From Sphingomonadales bacterium (GTDB lineage: Bacteria > Pseudomonadota > Alphaproteobacteria > Sphingomonadales > Sphingomonadaceae), in contig JAGWMZ010000007.1 of NCBI GenBank assembly GCA_028871475.1, positions 1 to 64,000 of the forward strand: a stretch of DNA of 64,000 bases, given 5' to 3'. The notes below the pieces were generated by a model. The model did not search any database and was not told where the DNA came from. It saw only the letters and a list, made by a program, of their open reading frames with translations. Positions 37,311 through 46,853 of the stretch are shown here, in pieces (the stretch's first letter is position 1; the number at the start of each line of letters is the position of its first letter). Position numbers and translations under genes: made by a program.

Positions 37311-37760
37311 ATGTACGCCTATGTCGATCATCCCGTCGAAAGCGTCTGCAACTGCGGCCGCTTTCTGCTCTGGGCAATGCGTGGTTGGGGCGACGCCATC
37401 GAACACAGCGTATGCCCACTGGCCGCGCTATCGCGAGGCTTCGCCGGTGCTTGCGCGCTTCACGTCCTGCCAGAATTTCACCTTGCCCTGGCGCTCATCA
37501 ACAAGGACGGACGCGAACCGATCTCCCTTGCGCCGATGAACTGCCCCCATATCGTCGAACACGAAGCGGTTCTCCTCGCCCTCTGGCGAGATTTGTCGAT
37601 CGGCGCATTCGACAACGTCAAAGCGACGCTCGCGCTGCTGGTCGCTCAGACCGCAGTCTCCCCCGTTTCCCGGGCAATGACCATGGTGACCGCCAAGCTG
37701 ATTGCTGCCGGCTTCGATCTTTCCGGCCTCACTCCAACTCCGAAGAAAGAAATCAGATGA
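37311..37760 (+). CDS. Uncharacterised Cys/His-containing protein, tandem paralogue 2
   Basis: 149 residues. It starts MYAYVDHPVES and shares with the preceding protein GRFLLW, a Cys about residue 35, MNCPHIVEHEAVLL (the Cys-x-His...Glu-His-Glu-Ala block) and VKATLALLVAQ. It has additional cysteines in VCNCGRF. The stop overlaps the start of the flavin reductase (ATGATGA), so the two are translationally coupled. Tandem duplication with divergence is clear from the sequence; function is unknown. A haem- or iron-handling role is inferred from the operon only. Confidence 0.75.
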   Translation: MYAYVDHPVESVCNCGRFLLWAMRGWGDAIEHSVCPLAALSRGFAGACALHVLPEFHLALALINKDGREPISLAPMNCPHIVEHEAVLLALWRDLSIGAFDNVKATLALLVAQTAVSPVSRAMTMVTAKLIAAGFDLSGLTPTPKKEIR

Positions 37761-38572
37761 TGAGCAATCGCCTCGTCGCGGCAGCCTCCCTCGCTCCCTC
37801 GGCCACACTGACGGTCGAGACAGTCCGATCGGTCCGCCACTGGAACGCCCATCTGTTCAGCTTTGCCATCACGCGTCCGCCGTCGTTCCGCTTTCGCTCT
37901 GGTGAATTCGTGATGGTCGGCCTGCCTTCGGGTGGCCGGCCACTGCTGCGCGCCTATTCCATCGCGAGTCCAGCCTATGCCGAAGAACTGGAATTCCTAT
38001 CGATCAAGGTTCCAGATGGGCCGCTGACATCGCGCTTGCAGACGATCCAGCCCGACGACCCTGTGTTTCTTGGGAGAAAGCCGACCGGAACGCTGGTCGC
38101 CGACGCGCTAACACCGGGCAGCCGCTTGTTCCTGCTTTCCACCGGCACTGGCCTCGCGCCGTTTCTGTCGCTTATCCGCGACCCTGACATCTACGAACGG
38201 TTCGGGCAGGTGGTTGTGGCTCATTCGGCGCGGCAAGTCAGCGATCTCGCCTTCCGGATCGAACTTGAAAGCCAGTTGGCCGGTGACCCGCTGGTGCGGG
38301 ACCAAGCGCTGCTGCAACTGAGTTACGTGCCAACCGTGACGCGGGAACCGTTCCGGACGCAAGGGCGCCTTTCTACGCTGATCGACGATGGCCGCCTGTT
38401 TGAGCGTCTCAAGGGCCCACGGCGCTTCGATCCAGCCATCGATCGCGTCATGATGTGCGGCAGCATGGCCATGATCCGGGATTTCTCGGCGCGGCTCAGT
38501 GCGCTGGGTTTTAAGGAAGGTTCGAATGCAAAACCCGGCCAATTCGTCGTAGAGCGGGCCTTCGTTGAATAG
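37757..38572 (+). CDS. fpr: Ferredoxin/flavodoxin--NADP+ reductase
   Basis: 271 residues. The FAD domain has RAYSIAS (the RxYS motif) and a following SIKVPDGPLTSRL. The NADP domain has LLSTGTGLAPFLSLIRD and the C-terminal VMMCGSMAMIRD. It ends in FVVERAFVE, the subclass seen in bacterial Fpr. It supplies electrons from NADPH to ferredoxin or flavodoxin, and in iron operons to haem oxygenase or ferric-siderophore reduction. It is coupled to the upstream paralogue by a 4-base overlap. The haem/iron link comes from context. Confidence 0.9.
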   Translation: MMSNRLVAAASLAPSATLTVETVRSVRHWNAHLFSFAITRPPSFRFRSGEFVMVGLPSGGRPLLRAYSIASPAYAEELEFLSIKVPDGPLTSRLQTIQPDDPVFLGRKPTGTLVADALTPGSRLFLLSTGTGLAPFLSLIRDPDIYERFGQVVVAHSARQVSDLAFRIELESQLAGDPLVRDQALLQLSYVPTVTREPFRTQGRLSTLIDDGRLFERLKGPRRFDPAIDRVMMCGSMAMIRDFSARLSALGFKEGSNAKPGQFVVERAFVE

Positions 38573-39056
38573 AGCCAGGGCACACGAACTGAACGACAAC
38601 CTGGGATCAGAACTCGGGCGCGATACGGTCGCGCCCAACCGCTCGGCAAGCGCCATGGCTGCCAATCGAGCATAGAACGCCCGCTTTTGGGCGGGCCGCA
38701 CTCCTACACGGTACGATCATCACCTGCGGGCCCCCGCCGTCAAGCCGGAAGCACGGGGAGCGAAGGTGCCCCGCCCGTTCCATGCCGAATTTGCCTGCAT
38801 GACAGATCTTTGCAAGCAGCATTCCAACATTCTTCTTCACCTTTCCGGGAATCCCGGCGCCGACCGGCAAGTCACCGCGCATGAAGGAAAGGCAGAAACA
38901 ATGATAAAAATTCAGGTCAAAATGGCCTGTTTTGTGTAAGGACAAGCAGCAATCAGAAGCGGTGGTTTAGCAAAGGCTTAATCTGAAAAACCTATATTGG
39001 TCCGGGAAATGCACGCGGAGGTCGATGCATAAAAAACAACAGGGCCTGGAAGAGAC
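38573..39056. other. Intergenic region with hairpins, no convincing gene
   Basis: It holds the GGGCGCGA hairpin at 38616-38636, a weaker CGCCC/GGGCG pair near 38690 and a GC-rich segment 38726-38777 that could fold (CGGGC with GCCCG around an inner GGGG/CCCC hairpin). The last 170 bases before the GGDEF-EAL gene are less GC-rich and may hold its promoter. Short open frames here lack ribosome binding sites and recognisable content. Confidence 0.5.
38616..38636. terminator. Hairpin downstream of the haem-type operon
   Basis: GGGCGCGA, loop TACGG, TCGCGCCC: a perfect 8-bp stem 44 bases after the fpr stop. No T-run follows, so it is a stem-type terminator or transcript end protector. Confidence 0.45.
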
Positions 39057-40877
39057 TTGCTCGGCTTACGCAACATCATCCTCGAAATGATTGCCAAGGG
39101 CGCCGATCTCAAGGCGACTATCGACTGCCTGTGCCTGGAAATCGAGACATTCGCGCCCGAGGTGATCTGCTCGGTCCTGACGGTCGATCGCGACGGCCTG
39201 CTCCACCCCCTCGCCGCACCTGGGTTGCCAGCCGATTACTGCGCGGGTCTCGACGGACTGCTGATCGGTCCCAATGTTGGCTCCTGCGGTAGCGCCGCCT
39301 ATCTGCGCCAGCCGGTCATCGTGACTGACATTGCCAGCGATCCGCGCTGGTCCGACTTCAGGGACGCCGCGCTCCCGCTCGGCTTGCGGGCCTGCTGGTC
39401 GACTCCGATTTTCGGTGAAACCGAACAGGTCATCGGCACTTTCGCGCTGTACTGCCGTAGCCCGCGCGGACCGAGCGAAGCGGAACAAGCGATTGTCGAT
39501 GCCTGTATTCACCTCTGCGCGATCGCGCTCGAACGTCATGAGCGTGTGCTGGAGCGCGAGCGCCGGGCAAATGGCGATCTCCTGACCGGGCTCGGCAACC
39601 GTTCCGCATTCGCGAATGTAATTTCGCAACTTCCTTGCGACAGGCCTGGTGCCTGGGCGCTGTTCATCCTCGACCTCGACAATCTGAAGGTCGTAAACGA
39701 CGGCTTCGGGCACCATGCCGGCGACCAGCTCATCCAGGCCGCGGCAGCGCGAACCAGCAGCAGTGCCGCCCCCGACCGGGTTTTCCGGATCGGCGGGGAT
39801 GAATTTGCCATCGTCGTGCAATCCCCGGCAGCCCTGGGTGATCTCGACCGTTTCGCCGCCCACATTCTCGATGCCCTGAGCCAGCCACTGGACTGCAACG
39901 GTCATGCGGTCGCGCCCAAGGCGACTATCGGCGGCGCGGTTCTGGGGCCAGGCGACCGAAGCGCCGAGGCTGTCCGGCAGAACGCTGACTTCGCGCTCTA
40001 CCACGCCAAGGAAACGGGTCGCGGCGGCTTCGTGCGGTACTGGCCCGGCATCGACACCCGCATCATCCATCGGATCACGGCGATCAGAGACGTCGATGCA
40101 GCCCTGCGCGATGGCAGGCTCGAAGCGCATTATCAGCCAATCGTGCGGCTCGACACGCATGAGATCATCGCCATGGAAGCCTTGTGCCGACTGAGGATGG
40201 CCAATGGCGGCTTGCTTGCCGCGGCGGCATTTCGGGAAGCAACCGCCGACGTCAATGTCGCCTCGGAGCTGACGCAGCGCATGCTCGAAATCGTGGCGCG
40301 CGACCTCAAGCATTGGCATGATCGCTCGATTCCTCTCGAACATATCGGGATCAACGTCTCGCTTGCGGATTTCCACGGAGGGCAGCTCGACAAACAGATC
40401 ACCTCGGCACTCGCAGCTCATGACCTTCCTCTCGAGCATCTGCTGATCGAAGTCACCGAAAGCGCCTATCCCGCGCTGCGGGACAAGGCGGTGCTGGAAG
40501 CAATCGAAGCGCTTCGGCGTAAAGGACTTAGGTTGGCGCTCGATGATTTCGGGACAGGTGGCGGACTCCTCATGCCACTGCTGACCATGCCGGTCGACAT
40601 CATCAAGATCGACAAGGTGCTGGTCGACCGCCTCGCACCCGAAGGCGCCGGCGCCGCCGTTATCGGCGGCCTGCTGCACACGGCGCGCGAACTCGATATT
40701 CCGGTGATCGCCGAGGGGGTCGAGAATCAAATTCAGGCTGCCCACCTTGCCCAGTTGGGCTGTCGCCTCGGACAAGGATATTTCTTTTCCAGGCCACTGG
40801 ACCGTGAAACCGCGACGGGCCTGCTGCTGGCGCAGAGGGACGGCGATATACCGAAACGCAGGAATATCGTCATCTAA
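39057..40877 (+). CDS. GAF-GGDEF-EAL cyclic-di-GMP signalling protein
   Basis: 606 residues from TTG 39057 with GGAAGAG upstream. A GAF domain (about 5-165; VGSCGSAAYLRQPVIV, ACWSTPIF) is followed by GGDEF (about 170-335, intact RIGGDEFAIVV) and EAL (about 350-600, intact AMEALCRL, DDFGTGG and VIAEGVEN). Both catalytic motifs look functional, so it may make and break c-di-GMP under control of a GAF ligand. An ATG at 39025 lies one base out of frame, just before a run of six A. The gene is convergent with the transglycosylase gene of the conjugation module. Confidence 0.88.
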   Translation: MLGLRNIILEMIAKGADLKATIDCLCLEIETFAPEVICSVLTVDRDGLLHPLAAPGLPADYCAGLDGLLIGPNVGSCGSAAYLRQPVIVTDIASDPRWSDFRDAALPLGLRACWSTPIFGETEQVIGTFALYCRSPRGPSEAEQAIVDACIHLCAIALERHERVLERERRANGDLLTGLGNRSAFANVISQLPCDRPGAWALFILDLDNLKVVNDGFGHHAGDQLIQAAAARTSSSAAPDRVFRIGGDEFAIVVQSPAALGDLDRFAAHILDALSQPLDCNGHAVAPKATIGGAVLGPGDRSAEAVRQNADFALYHAKETGRGGFVRYWPGIDTRIIHRITAIRDVDAALRDGRLEAHYQPIVRLDTHEIIAMEALCRLRMANGGLLAAAAFREATADVNVASELTQRMLEIVARDLKHWHDRSIPLEHIGINVSLADFHGGQLDKQITSALAAHDLPLEHLLIEVTESAYPALRDKAVLEAIEALRRKGLRLALDDFGTGGGLLMPLLTMPVDIIKIDKVLVDRLAPEGAGAAVIGGLLHTARELDIPVIAEGVENQIQAAHLAQLGCRLGQGYFFSRPLDRETATGLLLAQRDGDIPKRRNIVI

Positions 40878-40936
40878 TCATCAAATTATGAGGCCAACCT
40901 CCTGCACATTGGAAGGTATCTCGCGCTGCGCCGGGC

Positions 40937-41587
40937 TCAACTGGAAGGCGTCTGCATCAATCCGAAGCCATGCACCCTGACCACCGGTGACACCGGCTGA
41001 ATTGTCCTGGTGACCCCGGCCGTTCCGGCCCCTGCCGAGACCGGTATCGTCGGCGCGCCAAAGATGTCCTGACCAAAGCGGCGCTGCATATGGCGAGCCA
41101 CACTCTGCGCGTAGCGTCGCTGCCGCCAGGCGGTCGGGCTGTGATAGACACCGATCGCTTTCCAGAAGTCGCCCGTGGACCGGAGCGCGGACAGGAATAT
41201 CCATCGCGCCGCGCCGGCATTGAAGCAGGGATCATGCACCAGCCAGGCGCGGACGTCGGCCTGCGGTCGGCCAACCAGCGTGGAAATTCTCTTCACCCAC
41301 CCGCTGTTGACCTGCAGGGGACCGAGATCCTGCGAGCCGTTGGTGTTGCCCACTTCAGCGCCGAGCCAGCCAGCCTCCTGGTCGCGCAGGCCCCAGAGGG
41401 TCTTTTCGAGCCACGGTCTGCCGTCGGCCACCTGGCGGATGCATTCGGCGATCCGGCCCTCACCCTCCCCTGAGCCCCGCGCCTGGGCCGGATTTGCCAC
41501 AAGCAGGGCGAGACACGCGTAAACAGGCAAAACCAGGCTGCCGATGCGGGGCATGAAAATGGCGATACGCTCAATACAAATCATCAT
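40937..41587 (-). CDS. VirB1/TrbN-type lytic transglycosylase
   Basis: About 216 residues; ATG 41587 has AAGG 6 bases upstream, and ATG 41593 is an alternative. A signal sequence (LVLPVYACLALLVANPAQA) precedes a transglycosylase domain with the catalytic Glu in LRDQEAGWLG and the NTNGSQDLGPLQVNSGW motif. It opens peptidoglycan for the conjugative pilus or channel. It is 28 bases after the relaxase stop, so it is probably the last gene of the transfer operon. No other mating-pair genes lie in this window. Confidence 0.83.
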   Translation of the reverse strand: MMICIERIAIFMPRIGSLVLPVYACLALLVANPAQARGSGEGEGRIAECIRQVADGRPWLEKTLWGLRDQEAGWLGAEVGNTNGSQDLGPLQVNSGWVKRISTLVGRPQADVRAWLVHDPCFNAGAARWIFLSALRSTGDFWKAIGVYHSPTAWRQRRYAQSVARHMQRRFGQDIFGAPTIPVSAGAGTAGVTRTIQPVSPVVRVHGFGLMQTPSS

Positions 41588-41615
41588 GGTCATCCTTGGC
41601 TGAGAATTTTCCCCA

Positions 41616-44600
41616 TCAGCGATCAAAGCCGCGATCAGGTTGAGATTGGGGTTGCGGCTGCTGGTCTGGCTGGGCCCGAACCGGTTCGACTCGCGTGTCC
41701 GCCCGGGATGTGCGGCCGCGTTCCGGATCGGGGCCGGATCGGCGATCGAGTGCGGATTTCAGGATGCGGTCGAGAATATCGCCAATCCCGCGCGCACCTT
41801 CGGCGAGTCGCTCGCCAAGGCCATCGGGAGAGCGGTTGCGATCGAGCTGCCGTTCGAGGGCTTCGTCACGTCGCTCCTGCCGCGCGCGCTGCTGTTCCTC
41901 ACGGGCCTGCTCCAAGCGACCGGCATGGCGGTCGGCATAGGCGCGCGCCGAATCCTTCCCCAGCCGCCCCAGCCCTTCAAGCGCGGAGGTTTTCTCGCCC
42001 GAGCGGCTCTCGAGTTTTTCGACAAGGCGCTTCTCGTCCTCAGTCCAGAGTTTCACGCCGAACCGGGCGCGGGTGATCGCGGTGTAGTAATTCTGGCCAT
42101 TGACGAGCGGGGAACTCACCGGGGCCAGGACATAGACGCGGGCATAGGTCTTCGACTGCGCCGAATAGACGGTCTCGGCATAGCCATGATCCCAGGTCTT
42201 GTGCTCGGACAGGTCGACCTTCTGCACCCGGTCGCTGCGGTCCCAGCGGATTGTCGCCTGCGTGCCCTCCAACCGCTCGACGGTCCCCCGCTCGGCATTC
42301 TTGAGATCGAGTTCCTTGTTGACCAGACGCCATTGGATGCGGTCCCCCTCGGCGAGATCGCGCTCCTCGCGGTTGAACACGTTGATTTGGCGGGCGGCCC
42401 CCAGCCTTGGATCCCAGCGGATCATCCGGCCGTTCTCGTCGACGAGGCGGACGACCTGCCGGCCATTGGCTTCGCGCCCGGTACCGACGACGCGATATTC
42501 GGTGTCGCGCGCAATCCCGGCACCGGCGAGATCCCGCCCGAATGTCACCACCTGCCCGCCGGAATAGAAGCGGGCAAAATGCTTCTCGGAATCGGACATG
42601 CCCGCTGGAGTCAGCACCTGGAGCCGGGTCTCCTCGGCGGCAATGGCGCTTTCGGATTTGAGGGTTTCGCGGATCTTGGCATTGACCAGCAGCCGGGTGG
42701 CGTTTTCGAGCACGAGGATATTCGTGCTGGCCCGGCTCTCGGCGCCGAGCCGCGTCCATTCCGCCACCAGCCCCCGGGCCAGCGCTTCCGCGTCCCCACC
42801 GCTCACCACCTTGTCGAGCTTCGCCAGCGAGGCCGCATAGTCGCCGGAGCGCGCCGCGGTGACCGCGCCCTTCATTGCCCGGGTTTCCTGGCGCATCGAT
42901 TCGGTGAGCTGGGCGGTGGGAAGGCCAAGCTTCTGAAGCAGCCAGAACGGCTTGCCCTGCTCGATCGCGCCGGTCTGCTTGTTGTCACCCAACAGGATCA
43001 GCCGCGCCCCTGTCTCGCGGCTGATCTCGAGCATGCGCAGCGCCTGCCGGTTGCCCAATTGCCCGGCCTCGTCGAGTACCAGGACATGCCGGTCGGTGAT
43101 ACCATGACCGCCACTCGCCAGCAGGCTGGCGACGGTCCGCGATTCCACGCCCGCACTTGCCCCAAGATTGGCGGCGGCGGATGATGTGGGGGCGAGCGCG
43201 ATGAATTGTGTGCCCGGTTCGGCTGAGTCTTTCAGCGTCTGCACCAGCATCGACTTGCCCGCACCGGCGACGCCATGGAGCCCGGTTACCCGGTCGCGCG
43301 ACAGGCCAAGCGACACCAAAGCCTGCTCCTGCGCGGGGGTGAGCCCGGCGTGCTCCAGCACTGTCAGCAGCCGGTCGGACGAGGCGATCGGCCGCGCATC
43401 GTCGAGCGCCAGCGCGAGCTGGCGGACCAGCGCCTGTTCAAGCCGGGCACTACGCCGCGTCGTTCGCCCCCGCGTCAGGGTCTGATCGCCGGTCTGCGTC
43501 CGGGTCGCCAGCAGCTTGCGGCGCGCCTCATGCTCGGTGATGAGCGGGCGGATATCGGACAGGCGTACCTCGCCGACATGCGAGGCGAGCGCATGCCGGT
43601 AGAGCGTCCCAAGGCTCGCCACCGCCTCGCGGGATTCTGCCTGGCGGATGCCGAACAGGGCGGCGCGGCTCGCCACGCCGCGCTCCGGGCCTTGCTCGGT
43701 GGCATGCTCGGGGTCTGATCTTTCCTCCCCCTTCCCGTCGGCCCGAGCCCGCACCTGCGCCAGTTCCTTGGCATAGGGCCTGGCGCGCTCGGTCCATCGC
43801 CCGTGCAAGTCCTCAAGCCCGACCTTCACCTTGGCGCCGCGGGTCTGGTAGAAGGATGCCCGCCGCGCGGCCTGCCCGCTCAGCCCGTGCTCCTTGGCGT
43901 GGGCATTGATCTGCTCGGCACGCTGCGACGTCTCGCGGATGAAGGCTTTGGGAACACTGGAAATCTCGAACAGGCCCTTGCGCGGATCGAAGTCGATCTC
44001 GAAACCCTGTTCTCGCAGGCCATGGGCGAGCTCGTTGCGGTAGACCTGCCCCGCGACCATCTGCTCGGCGTACATCGCCCGGCTTTCGAGGCTGGCCATG
44101 GGGGCATCGGCCACGTGGTTGGTCATGTTGAGGACGACGACATGGGTGTGAAGGTGGGGATCGAGCTCACGACTGGCATGTTCGGTGAAGCGCGCGAACA
44201 GGAGCCGACCGGTGGTCTCGTGGACGATCTCGCCATCCTCACGGCGGCGGAGCGCCGCATGTTCCTCGAGATAGGACAGCGCCGTGGTGACGGCACGCTC
44301 GTGCGCCGCGATGATCCTATCGTCTCCCGCCACCAGCGCCATGATCGACACCGACTTGGGGGCATTGACGGCAAAGTCCCAGCCGGGGTGGTGCTCGATC
44401 TCCCCATTGGCGCGGTGGCGGCCAAGCTGCTGCCCGGCGACACGCCCGGCGAGCAGTTCCTGGAAAGTATGGGGATCGACCGCCCCCGCGAGCCCCAATT
44501 CGCTGGCAAGCTTGCCGCCCCATTCGCTCGGTTCCTCGCCGCCCTTGGTGTAATAATCGCCGACCGTATAGTAGCGGGCGATATTGCCGGATGTGCCTTT

Positions 44601-44621
44601 GAGGCGGCGCGGATGGATCAT
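41616..44621 (-). CDS. trwC: MobF-family conjugative relaxase/helicase (TrwC/TraA-like)
   Basis: 1001 residues. The N-terminal TrwC domain has catalytic tyrosines in ARYYTVGDYYTKGG (Tyr17/18 and 23/24) and the metal-binding triad DPHLHTH (His156, 158 and 160). The C-terminal RecD-like helicase has Walker A GVAGAGKS, Walker B VLVLDEAGQL and the late motif YYTAITRAR. A charged coiled-coil tail ends Gln/Pro-rich. It nicks oriT, stays bound to the 5' end and unwinds the strand. ATG 44621 overlaps the coupling-protein stop. Gene order matches R388 trwA-trwB-trwC. Confidence 0.93.
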   Translation of the reverse strand: MIHPRRLKGTSGNIARYYTVGDYYTKGGEEPSEWGGKLASELGLAGAVDPHTFQELLAGRVAGQQLGRHRANGEIEHHPGWDFAVNAPKSVSIMALVAGDDRIIAAHERAVTTALSYLEEHAALRRREDGEIVHETTGRLLFARFTEHASRELDPHLHTHVVVLNMTNHVADAPMASLESRAMYAEQMVAGQVYRNELAHGLREQGFEIDFDPRKGLFEISSVPKAFIRETSQRAEQINAHAKEHGLSGQAARRASFYQTRGAKVKVGLEDLHGRWTERARPYAKELAQVRARADGKGEERSDPEHATEQGPERGVASRAALFGIRQAESREAVASLGTLYRHALASHVGEVRLSDIRPLITEHEARRKLLATRTQTGDQTLTRGRTTRRSARLEQALVRQLALALDDARPIASSDRLLTVLEHAGLTPAQEQALVSLGLSRDRVTGLHGVAGAGKSMLVQTLKDSAEPGTQFIALAPTSSAAANLGASAGVESRTVASLLASGGHGITDRHVLVLDEAGQLGNRQALRMLEISRETGARLILLGDNKQTGAIEQGKPFWLLQKLGLPTAQLTESMRQETRAMKGAVTAARSGDYAASLAKLDKVVSGGDAEALARGLVAEWTRLGAESRASTNILVLENATRLLVNAKIRETLKSESAIAAEETRLQVLTPAGMSDSEKHFARFYSGGQVVTFGRDLAGAGIARDTEYRVVGTGREANGRQVVRLVDENGRMIRWDPRLGAARQINVFNREERDLAEGDRIQWRLVNKELDLKNAERGTVERLEGTQATIRWDRSDRVQKVDLSEHKTWDHGYAETVYSAQSKTYARVYVLAPVSSPLVNGQNYYTAITRARFGVKLWTEDEKRLVEKLESRSGEKTSALEGLGRLGKDSARAYADRHAGRLEQAREEQQRARQERRDEALERQLDRNRSPDGLGERLAEGARGIGDILDRILKSALDRRSGPDPERGRTSRADTRVEPVRAQPDQQPQPQSQPDRGFDR

Positions 44622-46696
44622 GCCGGCCGCGCCTTCTTGGCCGGACCGTTCTCCCGGTCATAGACGTCGAGGTCGATTTTGGGGTGGCCACGCCGGGGGG
44701 CCAGCGTGAAATCCTGCGGCACCCGTTTCGGATCATCGGCTTCAGCTGTCACCGGCTGCGGAGGTGGTAACGGCGGGGACGGCGGCGCAGCCTCCACGGG
44801 GACTGGCGCGGTGGGCTCATCGCTCGGCGCTGGGGGAGCAAAGAGATCGGGTTGGCGCGCGCTATCCTCAGTCGGCTCCGGCTTGCGACCTTCCGAGTGC
44901 TTCTCGTCAACAGACTCGCGAGCATCGGCCGCGGCGTGGATTGCTTCGATGATGGCCTTGCCCTCATTGTCGCGGATCGGCGGCGTATCGCGCTCGATGA
45001 AAGCCTCGGCGATGCTGGCGACGGTGTTGAACCGGTCGTCGAACCGTACCACCGGCAGGTTGCGCCCGAACCGCAGGAAGCCGGAGAGGTTGGGTAGGTT
45101 GGTGACCTCGGTGTGCATGACCAGCGGGCGCGTCACCTGCATGCGGCTGAGGTTGACCCCATCGCGCATGTCGTTGACGCCGTAGGACATGCCCTCATTG
45201 GCCTCGACCTGCTCCACCTGGCCGAGGTTCTCCGAGACATGCTTGGCGGTGGGGGTGTCGTTGGCCCTGAGCGCCACCCAGGTCGAGCAATAGCCGGTGA
45301 TCGCGGCGGCATCCTGGATGCCATAGGTCGCTTCCAATTGCGGGTAGGACTGGAACCCCAGGATTCCGCAGCCGCCATATTTGCGGGCGCGGGCGAGGAA
45401 GTCCGACAGCGACGGCAGTTTCTGGAGCGTCGGCAGTTCGTCGATGACGCAATAGAGACGGCGCTTGCGGTCGGGCGTCAGGCTCATGATCGCCGAGATG
45501 GCAATGTCGAGCCAGACCGTGATCAGGGGGCGCAGCGAAGGGAGCTGGTCGGCCTTCACCGTGATGAACAGCCAGTTGTCGCCATCCTCGTTCTGCACCC
45601 ATTCGCGGATCGAGAGGCCTTTGCGGGTGTCGTCGAGATAGGAGAAGCTGCGCATCACCGAGGCGAGTTCGGCCTGGATGCCGGCTGAGGTCCGCTCCCC
45701 CTCGAGGCTGATGAAAGCCGCCGCATCGGTGCCGGCGGCGAAGGCAGCGAGATCCTTCAGCTTGGAGCGGAGCAGGCGGTCGAGCAGAACCGAGACCAGC
45801 ATCTCGCCCTCACGGGCGAGCTTGCGCAGCACCGCCACCAGCGTGCCGCGCGCCGCCTTGGCCCAGAAGGGATCGCCGGTCTTGTCGGGGATCGTCGATT
45901 CCGCGATCTGGTCGTAATGATATTCGCGCGGGACATCCCCCCAGGGCGACCATTTGGCGGTACGCTTGTCGAGCGGATTGAGGATGATGTCCTGGCCCGG
46001 CCGGTAGAACTTCTCGACGAAAGTGCCAGCGGTATCATAGACGATCGCGCGCTTGCCCTCGGTACGGATGCCTTCGAGCATCTTGACGATGAGGTTGGTC
46101 TTGCCGGTGCCCGGCGCACCGCACAGCAGGATATGTTCGGGCTCGAAGGCATCGGGCATGGGCACGCCGCCGATCGAGAAGCTCCCCTTCTTCTGCCGCC
46201 ACAGGATGCGCTTGATCTGGCGGACGGTGCCGAAACGGGCGCCGCGGATATATTCGTTGGAGCCCAGCCCTCGCCCCGTCCGGGTGAAGGAGAACCAGGC
46301 GCAGACGAGCGCGCCGAGCGCGAAGATTCCCGAGATCAGCGCGCCATGGATCAGATAGAGTTCGAAACTGTGCAGCGTCTTCTTGGCGAGCGCGGAGGCC
46401 ACCAACCAGTCGGCCGAGGTCCAGTATTGCTGTCCCGCCGGGGTCTTGAACAGCACCGGATCGTTGGTCCCGCCGGCAGCATTGGCCTTGAAGGCGGCCT
46501 CGATCAACTTGGCGATTACGAAGCGCTGATAGGCAGTCGAGCATTCGAGCGCATACCAGATCATGCCCATCACCCAGAGGATCAGGCAGGCGACCACGGT
46601 CTGGAAGAAGACCTGGGTGGTCATCCGGACATTGTGGACGATGGCCTGTCCGCCGCGCGTCCAGGAGCCCAGCGTATCGTTGCGAAAGATGCTCAT
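44618..46696 (-). CDS. trwB: Type IV secretion coupling protein (TrwB/VirD4/TraD-like)
   Basis: 692 residues from ATG 46696. Two N-terminal helices (near 25-45 and 105-125) anchor it in the inner membrane. The ATPase has Walker A GAPGTGKTNLIV and Walker B RLYCVIDELPTLQK. A Pro-rich acidic tail (residues about 600-670) may contact relaxosome partners. It carries the relaxase-DNA complex to the secretion channel. It overlaps trwC by 4 bases. The reading frame continues upstream as Arg-rich sequence with no domain content, so the shorter start is preferred, though its ribosome binding site is weak. Confidence 0.9.
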   Translation of the reverse strand: MSIFRNDTLGSWTRGGQAIVHNVRMTTQVFFQTVVACLILWVMGMIWYALECSTAYQRFVIAKLIEAAFKANAAGGTNDPVLFKTPAGQQYWTSADWLVASALAKKTLHSFELYLIHGALISGIFALGALVCAWFSFTRTGRGLGSNEYIRGARFGTVRQIKRILWRQKKGSFSIGGVPMPDAFEPEHILLCGAPGTGKTNLIVKMLEGIRTEGKRAIVYDTAGTFVEKFYRPGQDIILNPLDKRTAKWSPWGDVPREYHYDQIAESTIPDKTGDPFWAKAARGTLVAVLRKLAREGEMLVSVLLDRLLRSKLKDLAAFAAGTDAAAFISLEGERTSAGIQAELASVMRSFSYLDDTRKGLSIREWVQNEDGDNWLFITVKADQLPSLRPLITVWLDIAISAIMSLTPDRKRRLYCVIDELPTLQKLPSLSDFLARARKYGGCGILGFQSYPQLEATYGIQDAAAITGYCSTWVALRANDTPTAKHVSENLGQVEQVEANEGMSYGVNDMRDGVNLSRMQVTRPLVMHTEVTNLPNLSGFLRFGRNLPVVRFDDRFNTVASIAEAFIERDTPPIRDNEGKAIIEAIHAAADARESVDEKHSEGRKPEPTEDSARQPDLFAPPAPSDEPTAPVPVEAAPPSPPLPPPQPVTAEADDPKRVPQDFTLAPRRGHPKIDLDVYDRENGPAKKARPA

Positions 46697-46853
46697 GACA
46701 GAATGTCCCGGTTGGCGCGGCGCGCGAGGAAGCGGACGAGGTCCCCCGGAAACAGGAGCGGCGAGAAGCCGAGGGGCCAGGGAATGATGGGGCGTGGCAG
46801 GGCTCGCTGACCTGCTTGCCGACCGGCGGCGGCGGATGTGTCGCGCACGCCGC

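Noticed and set aside
38726..38777. Riboswitch upstream of the GGDEF-EAL gene
   Set aside because: The segment can fold, but I could not match it to any riboswitch consensus, and it ends about 280 bases before the gene.
38607..38945. 112-residue open frame on the minus strand
   Set aside because: It covers hairpins and a probable promoter region, lacks a ribosome binding site and has no protein-like pattern.
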